Source of the DNA: Roseicyclus marinus
GTDB taxonomy: Bacteria; Pseudomonadota; Alphaproteobacteria; Rhodobacterales; Rhodobacteraceae
Length of the DNA: 32,054 bases
Direction of reading: 5' to 3'
Assembly (NCBI RefSeq): GCF_030163795.1
Contig: NZ_JASJOF010000018.1
Location: 1 to 32,054 of the forward strand
The first letter of the stretch is position 1, and the number at the start of each line of letters is the position of its first letter. Below the pieces are notes generated by a model that saw only the letters and a list, made by a program, of their open reading frames with translations, was not told the origin of the DNA and did no database searches. A program made the position numbers and the translations under genes. Of the stretch, positions 22,702-29,341 are shown piece by piece.

Positions 22702-23883
22702 TCAGAGCGCGTTGAGGAGTTGCGTGGTCGGCCAGGCGTCGGCGGGCAGGCCAAGGCGCTGCTGTTCGGCGCGCACGGCGGCGCGGGTGCCTGCGCCGAG
22801 GATGCCGTCGATCGCGCCGACATTGTGGCCGCGCGCCTGCAGGCGTTGTTGCAGGGCGCGCATCTGGTCGCCGGAGAGGCCCGGATCGGGGTTGCGCGGG
22901 TCAAAGACCGGCGCGCCCTCGAGCCTTGACGCGAAGTAGGCGGCGGTCAGGACATAGGTGAAGCTCTGGTTCCATTCGAAAAGAACCGTGAAATTGGGAT
23001 AGGCCATAAAGGCCGGTCCGTTGCGCCCTTGCGGCAGCACGACCGATGCCTGCGATCCCGGCATGGGCAGCGCGCCGCCTGCCCGGGCGCGCACGCCCGC
23101 GGCCTCCCAATCCGACACGCGGCGGCTGGTGTGAACGCCGGTCTGGAACCAGTCGAGGTCTGCGGGCACGGTGATTTCCACCAGCCACGGCTCGTTCGGC
23201 CGCCAGCCGAGCGAGGACAGCACATTCGCCCCCGACATCAGCGCATCGGGGGCCGAGGTCTGCAGATAGACATGCCCGTCGCCATCGCCGTCGATGCCGT
23301 TTTCCACGATATCCTCGGGCAGCATCTGGACCATGCCGATTTCCCCCGCCCAAGCGCCTTGGGTGTTCACGGGGTCGAAGTCGCCATTCTCGTAAAGCTC
23401 GAGCGCGGCGAAGATCTGGGGCCGGAACAATTCGGGGCGGCGGCAGTCATGGGCCAGCGTCACGAGGCTGTTGAGCGTGTTGTAATCGCCCTGAAACGCG
23501 CCGTAGTCGGTCTCGAAGGCCCAGAAGGCCAGAAGGATGCCGCGCGACACGCCGAAACGGCGTTCGGCCTCGTCGAAGACGGCATCGAAACGCTCGGCGT
23601 TGCGGCGGCCCGCATCCATCCGGTTCTGCGAGATCAGGCGACGCGCGAATTCGGTGAAAGGCTGTTGAAAGAACCCCTGCCGCCGGTCGGCATCGAGCGT
23701 GCGCTGGTCGAAGCGGGCGGAGCGGAAGAAGGCATCGACCGTGGATTGCGCATGGCCGCGTGTTGCGGCCTCGGATTTGAGGCCTTGCAGGAATTGCCCG
23801 AAATCCCCGCCGCAGCTTTGGGCATTGGCCGCCCCGGTCAAAAGCCCGAGAGCGAGTGCCCCGGCGAACATGGTACGCATCAT
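22702..23883 (-). CDS. MltB-type lytic murein transglycosylase with peptidoglycan-binding domain
   Basis: Periplasmic enzyme of 393 residues that cleaves MurNAc-GlcNAc bonds to give 1,6-anhydro-MurNAc products. A signal peptide (MMRTMFAGALALGLLTGAANA) is followed by QSC; the residues before the cysteine do not fit a lipobox well, so it is probably soluble. The SLT domain has LLAFWAFETDYGAFQGDYNTLNSLVTLA, with Glu124 as catalytic acid, then GEIGMVQMLPEDIVENGIDGDGDG. The last ~60 residues (MRALQQRLQARGHNVGAIDGILGAGTRAAVRAEQQRLG) are a PG_binding_1 domain. The ATGs at 23883 and 23880 are both possible. Its anhydro-MurNAc products could ultimately feed the AmgK/MurU recycling route encoded at the left of the window. 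Confidence 0.92.
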   Translation of the reverse strand: MMRTMFAGALALGLLTGAANAQSCGGDFGQFLQGLKSEAATRGHAQSTVDAFFRSARFDQRTLDADRRQGFFQQPFTEFARRLISQNRMDAGRRNAERFDAVFDEAERRFGVSRGILLAFWAFETDYGAFQGDYNTLNSLVTLAHDCRRPELFRPQIFAALELYENGDFDPVNTQGAWAGEIGMVQMLPEDIVENGIDGDGDGHVYLQTSAPDALMSGANVLSSLGWRPNEPWLVEITVPADLDWFQTGVHTSRRVSDWEAAGVRARAGGALPMPGSQASVVLPQGRNGPAFMAYPNFTVLFEWNQSFTYVLTAAYFASRLEGAPVFDPRNPDPGLSGDQMRALQQRLQARGHNVGAIDGILGAGTRAAVRAEQQRLGLPADAWPTTQLLNAL

Positions 23884-23952
23884 CTGGAAAAGCCCTGTCG
23901 GTTCTAGGTCGGACCCAGAGTAACAAGGCTGCGCGATCCCGCAAGCGCCCAG

Positions 23953-24942
23953 TCAGGCGGCCTTCAACCGGGCGCGGTCATGCGGCGCGTGCCAGTCGAT
24001 CACGGGATTGATCGGGATGATCCGGTGCGGGTTTATGCTGTCGTGGCTGTAATGATAGTGCCGCACGATGTGGTCGAAGTTGATCGTGTCCGACACACCG
24101 GGCCATTGATAGAGCTCGCGCGCATAGCCCCAGAGGTTGGGGTAATCGATGATGCGGCGGCGGTTGCATTTGAAATGCAGGTGATAGACCGCATCGAACC
24201 GCGCTAGCGTCGTAAAGAGCCGCCAATCGGCTTCGGTCACGCGGTCGCCCGCAAGATAGCGGTGGTGGGACAGGATGTCCTCCAGCCAGTCGAGCGCATC
24301 GAACAGCGCATGGACAGCCCCGTCATAGGCGGATTGCGTCGTGGCGAAGCCGGCTTTGTAGACGCCGTTGTTCACCTCGTCATAGACCCGCGCGTTGATC
24401 GCATCGATCCGGTCGCGCAGGGCTGCGGGGTAGTAATCGTCGCGGTTGCCGGTCAGCCCGTCGAAGGCGGAATTGAACATGCGGATGATCTCGGCGCTTT
24501 CGTTCGAGACGATGGTGCCTGTCTCCTTGTCCCACAGGACCGGCACGGTCACACGCGTCGTGGCCTTGGGGTCGGCGCGCTGGTAGATCTCGCGCAAGTA
24601 GCGGCTGCCGAACAGCAGATCGCCGCTCGCGCCGCGATCGTCGGTCTGGAAAGTCCAACCGTCGGACAGCATGTCGGGATGGACGGCGGACACGTCGATA
24701 TGCTCCTCCAGCCCCTTGAGGCTGCGGAAGATCATTGCCCGGTTGGCCCAAGGGCATGCGTGGCTGACATAGAGATGGTAGCGCCCGCTTTCAGCCTTGA
24801 AGCCGCCCGTGCCGCTGGGCCCCGGCGCGCCATCGGCGGTCACCCAGTTGCGAAAGCGGCTTTCCTGACGCTGGAAGGCGCCGCCGCTGGACTTGGTGTC
24901 ATACCATTGGTCATGCCAGTCGCCGTCGATCAACAGGCCCAT
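23953..24942 (-). CDS. glutathionyl-hydroquinone reductase (Xi-class GST, YqjG/PcpF family)
   Basis: Cytoplasmic glutathione transferase of 329 residues that reduces glutathionyl-hydroquinones by a cysteine mechanism. The motif YVSHACPWANRAMIFRSLKGLE carries the catalytic Cys63 in CPWA, diagnostic of the Xi class. Further family blocks are DGWTFQTDD, VPVLWDKETGTIVSNESAEIIRMFNSAF, SAYDGAVHALFDALDWLE and HFKCNRRRIIDYPNLWGYARELYQ. AAGGAG precedes the ATG at 24942. A promoter (24970-24998) and an array of 25-bp repeats lie directly upstream. Substrates in this organism are unknown; quinone or aromatic detoxification is the general family role. Confidence 0.92.
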   Translation of the reverse strand: MGLLIDGDWHDQWYDTKSSGGAFQRQESRFRNWVTADGAPGPSGTGGFKAESGRYHLYVSHACPWANRAMIFRSLKGLEEHIDVSAVHPDMLSDGWTFQTDDRGASGDLLFGSRYLREIYQRADPKATTRVTVPVLWDKETGTIVSNESAEIIRMFNSAFDGLTGNRDDYYPAALRDRIDAINARVYDEVNNGVYKAGFATTQSAYDGAVHALFDALDWLEDILSHHRYLAGDRVTEADWRLFTTLARFDAVYHLHFKCNRRRIIDYPNLWGYARELYQWPGVSDTINFDHIVRHYHYSHDSINPHRIIPINPVIDWHAPHDRARLKAA

Positions 24943-24969
24943 GTCTTTCGCTCCTTCTCGTTCCTGACC

Positions 24970-24998
24970 AAGCTAGGGGCGTGGGGGCGCGCAAGTAA
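24970..24998 (-). promoter_or_regulatory. candidate promoter of the glutathionyl-hydroquinone reductase gene
   Basis: On the minus strand TTACTT (24998-24993) and TAGCTT (24975-24970) are exactly 17 bases apart. The tandem repeat array begins 18 bases upstream of the -35 box. Confidence 0.4.
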
Positions 24999-25015
24999 CC
25001 GGCCCCTGCGCAGGG

Positions 25016-25154
25016 TCGCCCCCGCAGGGGCGCACATGTCCAACCCCCGCAGGGGCGCACATGTCCAACCCCCGCAGGGGCGCACATGTCCAACCCCCGC
25101 AGGGGCGCACATGTCCAACCCCCGCAGGGGCGCACATGTCGAGCCCCCGCAGGA
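25016..25154. repeat. 25-bp tandem repeat array, 5 full copies and a partial sixth
   Basis: Copies start at 25016, 25041, 25066, 25091 and 25116, with a 14-base partial copy at 25141. Each is a variable triplet (TCG, CAA, CAA, CAA, CAA, GAG) followed by CCCCCGCAGGGGCGCAC and ATGTC, with no change in the 22-base core of the full copies. Every unit holds two small dyads, CCCC-GCA-GGGG and ACATGT. There are no spacers, so it is not a CRISPR array. A period of 25 is not a multiple of three, and the array lies after the stop of the CGNR gene, so it is non-coding. It resembles an array of binding sites upstream of the reductase promoter, or a recently expanded minisatellite. Confidence 0.9.
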
Positions 25155-25176
25155 CGTGAGAGCTTCGGTCGAATGT

Positions 25177-25716
25177 TCAGCCCTCGGCGCGTTGCCGGGC
25201 GCGGAAGGTTTCCACCTTGGCCCGGTTGCCGCAGCGCGCCATGGAACACCAGCGCCGACCCTGCCCGCGCCCATGGTCGAGGAACAGATGCGTGCAGCGT
25301 CGACATTCCCGCAACCGGTCCAGATCATCCCGGCCGAGCAGGTCGAAGAGCGCGAGCGCCAGGTGATCGTGCAAACCTCCCAGCGGCCCGGGCTGGAGCG
25401 TGAGCCCCTTTGGACCGAGGGCAAAGCCCGCATCCTGAAGCGCCGATTTGATCGCCGCCTCGAGCGTCAGGGCCTCTTCGCGGCCGGGGCGACGGTTCGC
25501 GGCGATGGCCGACAAAACGGCGTGGCCGGCTTCGCGCAGACCCTTGATCGCGGTCATCTGGCCGCGGCTTGGCGCGGGCAGGCCCCGCGGCACAAGGCCC
25601 GCGCTTTCGAGGATGGCCACGAAACCCGCCCCGTCGGCAAAGCTGTCGGCCTTGCGTGTCTTGCCGTCGTCCTGGACGGAATTGAGAAAGGCGAGGGCGG
25701 GATGGCCGGGTGTCAT
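25177..25716 (-). CDS. CGNR zinc-finger (ABATE-domain) putative transcription regulator
   Basis: Protein of 179 residues with the typical two-part layout. An N-terminal ABATE-type helical domain starts with ALAFLNSVQDDGKTRKADSFADGAGF. The C-terminal zinc finger is RLRECRRCTHLFLDHGRGQGRRWCSMARCGNRAKVETFRAR, with Cys138, Cys141, Cys157 and Cys162 and the CGNR signature (162-165). These proteins are thought to be stress-related regulators, but few have been characterised. It is followed in the same direction by the 25-bp repeat array and the glutathionyl-hydroquinone reductase gene, so control of that gene is a reasonable inference. The start is the ATG at 25716. Confidence 0.87.
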   Translation of the reverse strand: MTPGHPALAFLNSVQDDGKTRKADSFADGAGFVAILESAGLVPRGLPAPSRGQMTAIKGLREAGHAVLSAIAANRRPGREEALTLEAAIKSALQDAGFALGPKGLTLQPGPLGGLHDHLALALFDLLGRDDLDRLRECRRCTHLFLDHGRGQGRRWCSMARCGNRAKVETFRARQRAEG

Positions 25717-25907
25717 GCCGGGAACCTTGTTGCGCTGTGCCCGACCTGCGGGCCTGCCATGGAAGTGTCACGATGCGGCTTTATGCAGCCCCCGTCCAGA
25801 GGCGGCTGTTGCCGCTGCGTGACGGATGCAGGTGCAGCATATTCAAATCATTGACCTAATCGGGATTTGTACCACCTGTATAAGAAGTCTGATCGGAAGG
25901 ACGGGCC

Positions 25908-26258
25908 ATGTCTGAGTTTCTCCCCAAGGCCGTGCGCGACGAATTGGCCGCAGCGCAAAGAACGGCACGCCGCCGCCGGGCGACGCGCGTCGTGCATGTG
26001 GGCGACGAGGCCTATCCGATCCTCGAGATGAGCGAGCAGGGCTTTTGCGTCGATGCCGAAGATGCGCCGCATCTGCGCGGCCTGATCGATATCTACGACG
26101 GCCCGCGCCACCTCTATCAGGCGCTGATCGTCGCCTCGGAACAGGACGGCGACCTGATGCGCTATGAGTTCAAGCGCAACACCGCCGCCCTGACCCGCGC
26201 GCCGGTCGATTTCGAAACGCCGGCCGAACCGGTGGCGGGCTTCTTGCCCTCGGTCTGA
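25908..26258 (+). CDS. conserved small protein, PilZ-like
   Basis: Protein of 116 residues, soluble, no signal peptide. The arrangement RTARRRRATRVVHVGDEAYPILEMSEQGFCVD followed by short beta strands (LRGLIDIYDG, YQALIVASEQDGDLMRYEFKR) resembles a PilZ beta-barrel, whose signature is an arginine pair then [DN]xSxxG. Here the second motif is EMSEQG, with Glu at the usual Asp/Asn position, so c-di-GMP binding is uncertain. GGAAGG precedes the ATG at a good distance and a TATAAG lies at 25879-25884. It stands alone, divergent from the CGNR gene and 154 bases before the dgcN operon. Function unknown. Confidence 0.7.
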   Translation: MSEFLPKAVRDELAAAQRTARRRRATRVVHVGDEAYPILEMSEQGFCVDAEDAPHLRGLIDIYDGPRHLYQALIVASEQDGDLMRYEFKRNTAALTRAPVDFETPAEPVAGFLPSV

Positions 26259-26322
26259 AAGACGACAGGATTTCCCGCAGATTGGCGGTTGCGCGCAAAA
26301 ATTCTGTGCGTGAGCCGCGAAA

Positions 26323-26341
26323 GGTCGCGAAAATTGCGACC
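26323..26341. promoter_or_regulatory. inverted repeat upstream of dgcN, candidate operator
   Basis: GGTCGC (26323-26328) and GCGACC (26336-26341) flank GAAAATT, about 70 bases before the dgcN start. The size and AT-rich centre fit a dimeric regulator site. Confidence 0.4.
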
Positions 26342-26412
26342 GACCTGCACGGAATGGAGCCTATCTTTCCCGGGAGCGTTCGAGACCTGACCCCGCGCCC
26401 GGAGACCAAAGC

Positions 26413-27414
26413 ATGATCCAGACCCCCTACCTGTTGTTTCTGGGCGATGCGCCCGACCAATTGGCCGCCAAGGTGGCGCAAGGCATCCGCGACTGGCGTC
26501 CCGACAACGCGCTGGGCCAGTTCCGCATGGACGGCTGCCGCGCCGACGTGCGCCTGCCGGACATGGATCTTGCGGCGGCCAAGGCGGCGGGGGCGAAAAC
26601 GCTGGTGATCGGCGTTGCGAACCGGGGCGGCGTGATCTCGGCGGCGTGGAAAAAGGTTCTGGTGCAGGCGCTGGAGGAGGGGTTCGACCTCGCCTCGGGG
26701 CTGCACAACCTGCTTCGCGACGAGGCCGATCTGGTGGCCGTGGCGAAGGCAACGGGGCGCAGCCTGCACGATGTGCGGGTCCCGAGCGTGCAATACCCGA
26801 TCGCCAATGGCGTCAAGCGGACGGGCAAGCGGTGCCTGACCATCGGCACGGATTGCTCGGTCGGAAAGATGTACACCTCTCTCGCCGTGGATGCCGAGAT
26901 GAAGGCGCGCGGGCGGAAGTCGAGTTTCCGCGCCACGGGGCAGACCGGCATCCTTGTCACCGGGAACGGCGTGCCGCTGGATGCGGTGATCGCGGATTTC
27001 ATGGCTGGGTCCGTCGAATGGCTGACGCCCGACAATGACGCCGATCATTGGGACCATATCGAGGGGCAGGGCAGCCTGTTCCATGTGTCTTATTCCGGGG
27101 TGACGATGGCCCTGATCCATGGTGGCCAGCCCGATGCGATGATCCTGTGCCACGAACCGACGCGGACCCATATGCGCGGCCTTCCGGGCTATGACCTGCC
27201 GAGCCTCGAGGCGGTGCGCGACATGGCGCTGCCCATCGCGCGGATCGCCAACCCGGCCTGTCAGGTGGTGGGCGTGTCGATCAACACCTCCGCCATGGGC
27301 GAGGACGAGGCCTTGAGCTACCTTGAGGCCACCGAGAAGCGGCTGGGTCTGCCCGCCTGCGACCCGTTCCGGCAGGGCGCGGCCAAGCTTGCCGATGCGC
27401 TGGACGCGATCTGA
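26413..27414 (+). CDS. dgcN: D-glutamate N-acetyltransferase DgcN (DUF1611)
   Basis: DUF1611-family protein of 333 residues. The characterised DgcN acetylates D-glutamate to N-acetyl-D-glutamate, which DgcA then racemises. The C-terminal two thirds form a P-loop domain with CLTIGTDCSVGKMYTSLAVDAEMKARG (GTDCSVGK at 145-152), FRATGQTGILVTGNGVPLDAV and DHWDHIEGQGSLFHVSYSGVTMALIHG. The N-terminal ~125 residues are a Rossmann-like domain (KTLVIGVANRGGVISAAWKKVL). Pairing with the enolase-superfamily gene 71 bases downstream supports the DgcN-DgcA assignment strongly. The start is the ATG at 26413; GGAGACCAAAGC precedes it. Older annotations call such proteins NAD-dependent epimerase/dehydratase, which the motifs do not support. 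Confidence 0.85.
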   Translation: MIQTPYLLFLGDAPDQLAAKVAQGIRDWRPDNALGQFRMDGCRADVRLPDMDLAAAKAAGAKTLVIGVANRGGVISAAWKKVLVQALEEGFDLASGLHNLLRDEADLVAVAKATGRSLHDVRVPSVQYPIANGVKRTGKRCLTIGTDCSVGKMYTSLAVDAEMKARGRKSSFRATGQTGILVTGNGVPLDAVIADFMAGSVEWLTPDNDADHWDHIEGQGSLFHVSYSGVTMALIHGGQPDAMILCHEPTRTHMRGLPGYDLPSLEAVRDMALPIARIANPACQVVGVSINTSAMGEDEALSYLEATEKRLGLPACDPFRQGAAKLADALDAI

Positions 27415-27429
27415 AGCGGCGCGCTTGTG

Positions 27430-27480
27430 GTGGGTCGGGGACCCTCCGGGGGGAGTTTTTCGGCCAAGATGAAGGGGAGG
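27430..27480 (+). repeat. second copy of the dispersed element, supplying the dgcA ribosome binding site
   Basis: The GGGGACCCTCC and GGGGGGAGTTTTTCGGCC stretch is followed by AAGATGAAGGGG (27467-27478), identical over 12 bases to the copy at 16893-16951 on the other strand. Its 3' end, AAGGGGAGG (27472-27480), sits 5 bases before the dgcA ATG at 27486 and is the obvious Shine-Dalgarno sequence. Confidence 0.55.
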
Positions 27481-27485
27481 GCGGC

Positions 27486-28448
27486 ATGTTGCAGGTGACG
27501 CGGGACAGGTTTCGGCTGGCGCAGGTTTTCACCATCAGCCGCGGGTCGCGGACCGAGGCGCAGGTTCTGACCGTGACCGTGACGCGTGACGGCGTGACGG
27601 GGCGGGGCGAATGCGTGCCTTATGCGCGCTACGGCGAAACGCTCGATACTGTTGCGGCCGAGATCGAGGGGTTGGCCGACGGGATCGGTCGCGCCGACCT
27701 GCAAGCGGCGTTGCCTGCTGGCGCGGCGCGCAACGCGGTCGATTGTGCCTTGTGGGATTGGGAGGCGAAGCATGCCGGGCGCCGGGTCTGGGACTTGGCG
27801 GGGCTGGCTGCGCCGGGGCCGGTGGTGACAGCGTATACGCTGTCGCTCGATACGCCCGAGGCCATGCGCGCGGCGGCCGCGACCCATGCCCATCGCCCGT
27901 TGTTGAAGATCAAGCTTGGCACGCCCGACGATATGCCAAGGCTGGAGGCCGTGCGCGCGGGCGCGTCGACCTCGCGGATCATCGTCGATGCGAACGAGGG
28001 GTGGACGGCGGAGGTTTATGCCGATCTGGCCCCACACCTGTTACGGCTGGGCGTCGAGATGGTGGAACAACCCCTTCCCGCCGGACAAGATGACATGCTG
28101 GCCGAGATCGCGCGCCCCCTGCCTGTCTGTGCCGACGAGTCCTGCCATGACCGCGACAGCCTGCCGGGGCTGAGGGGCAAGTACGACATGGTCAACATCA
28201 AGCTCGACAAGGCCGGCGGCTTGACCGAGGCGCTGGCGCTGAAGGCCGAGGCGGAGGCCGCGGGTCATGACGTGATGGTCGGCTGCATGGTCGGATCCTC
28301 GCTTGCCATTGCGCCCGCGGTTCTGGTGGCGCAAGGCGTGGCTATCGTGGACCTTGACGGGCCGCTCCTGCTGGCAGAAGACCGGACGGTGCCTTTGAAT
28401 TATGACGCCGCGGGCGTGCACCCGCCGCGGCCCGAACTTTGGGGATGA
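27486..28448 (+). CDS. dgcA: N-acetyl-D-glutamate racemase DgcA (dipeptide-epimerase-like enolase superfamily)
   Basis: Enolase-superfamily enzyme of 320 residues. The catalytic set is complete: KIK (Lys141, Lys143), metal ligands Asp168 (IIVDANEGW), Glu194 (VEQPL) and Asp217 (CADES), and Lys239 (NIKLDKAGG) on the opposite face, as needed for two-base racemisation. Sequence-based annotation would give L-Ala-D/L-Glu (dipeptide) epimerase. The neighbour dgcN points instead to racemisation of N-acetyl-D-glutamate to N-acetyl-L-glutamate. Both activities remain possible. The ATG at 27486 has a strong Shine-Dalgarno sequence derived from a repeat. The aminotransferase start lies 7 bases after its stop. 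Confidence 0.85.
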   Translation: MLQVTRDRFRLAQVFTISRGSRTEAQVLTVTVTRDGVTGRGECVPYARYGETLDTVAAEIEGLADGIGRADLQAALPAGAARNAVDCALWDWEAKHAGRRVWDLAGLAAPGPVVTAYTLSLDTPEAMRAAAATHAHRPLLKIKLGTPDDMPRLEAVRAGASTSRIIVDANEGWTAEVYADLAPHLLRLGVEMVEQPLPAGQDDMLAEIARPLPVCADESCHDRDSLPGLRGKYDMVNIKLDKAGGLTEALALKAEAEAAGHDVMVGCMVGSSLAIAPAVLVAQGVAIVDLDGPLLLAEDRTVPLNYDAAGVHPPRPELWG

Positions 28449-28455
28449 GCCTGCA

Positions 28456-29310
28456 ATGACCCGCACCGTCTACGTGAATGGAGAGTACCTGCCCGAGGAT
28501 CAGGCCAAGGTGTCGGTCTTCGACCGTGGTTTCCTGTTCGCCGATGGCGTCTACGAGGTGACGAGCGTTCTGGGCGGCAAGCTGATCGATTTCGCGGGCC
28601 ATGCCAAACGTCTGCAGCGGTCGCTGGACGAGTTGCAGATGGCCAATCCCGTGACCGAGGACGAGCTGCTGGAAATCCACCGCGAGTTGGTGCGTGCGAA
28701 CGGGATCGAGGAGGGGCTCGTCTATCTCCAGATCACGCGGGGCGCAGCGGATCGCGATTTCGCCTACCCCAAGGACCCCGTGCCCACCATCGTGCTTTTT
28801 ACCCAATCCAAGCCGGGTCCTGCCGAAAACCCCCTGGCCCGCACGGGGATGAAGGTGATTTCCATCGAGGATCAGCGCTGGGGCCGGCGCGACATCAAGA
28901 CGGTGCAACTGCTCTACCCGTCGATGGGCAAGATGATGGCCAAGGCGGCGGGCGCCGACGACGCCTGGATGGTCGAGGATGGCCATGTGACCGAAGGCAC
29001 GTCGAACAACGCCTATATCGTCAAGGGCAACACCATCGTCACCCGCCATCTGGGCACCGAGATCCTGCACGGGATCACGCGCGCCGCCGTGCTGCGTTTC
29101 GCGCGCGAGGCGCAGATGGTGGTGGAGGAGCGCCCCTTCACCGTCGCGGAGGCCAAGGCGGCGGATGAGGCGTTCATCACCTCGGCCTCGGCCTTTGTCA
29201 TGCCGGTGGTGGAGATGGATGGGCAGCCCATCGGGTCGGGCGCGCCGGGCCGCGTGACGGCGCGGCTGCGCGAGATCTATCTCGACGAAATGCGCAAGGC
29301 TGCGGTCTGA
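28456..29310 (+). CDS. dat: D-amino acid aminotransferase (PLP fold type IV)
   Basis: PLP-dependent class IV aminotransferase of 284 residues. Key blocks: VFDRGFLFADGVYEV (22-35), LQITRGAADRDFAYP, DIKTVQLLYPSMGKMMAK with Lys148 as the Schiff-base lysine, VTEGTSNNAYIV (the glutamate that contacts the PLP nitrogen, and the phosphate-binding segment) and GITRAAVLRFAR. The RGxxxRDFxYP form and length fit D-alanine aminotransferase better than the branched-chain enzyme. It would move amino groups from D-amino acids onto 2-oxoglutarate to make D-glutamate, the substrate of DgcN, so the three genes form a D-amino acid to L-glutamate pathway. The ATG at 28456 is 7 bases after dgcA; the frame is open upstream into dgcA, but the family starts here. 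Confidence 0.9.
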   Translation: MTRTVYVNGEYLPEDQAKVSVFDRGFLFADGVYEVTSVLGGKLIDFAGHAKRLQRSLDELQMANPVTEDELLEIHRELVRANGIEEGLVYLQITRGAADRDFAYPKDPVPTIVLFTQSKPGPAENPLARTGMKVISIEDQRWGRRDIKTVQLLYPSMGKMMAKAAGADDAWMVEDGHVTEGTSNNAYIVKGNTIVTRHLGTEILHGITRAAVLRFAREAQMVVEERPFTVAEAKAADEAFITSASAFVMPVVEMDGQPIGSGAPGRVTARLREIYLDEMRKAAV

Positions 29311-29322
29311 TCCGCCGCCGCT

Positions 29323-29337
29323 GACGCGTATCGCGTC
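29323..29337. terminator. small hairpin between convergent genes
   Basis: GACGCG (29323-29328) and CGCGTC (29332-29337) pair around TAT in the 31-base gap between the aminotransferase and RTX genes. There is no T-run on either strand, so termination is doubtful. Confidence 0.3.
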
Positions 29338-29341
29338 CGGG

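Noticed and set aside
25016-25154. CRISPR array
   Set aside because: The 25-base units are head to tail with no spacers; only a triplet varies, and there are no cas genes.
24262-25854. 530-codon open frame on the plus strand across the repeat array
   Set aside because: It is antisense to the glutathionyl-hydroquinone reductase and CGNR genes; the part through the 25-bp repeats is open only because of composition and period.
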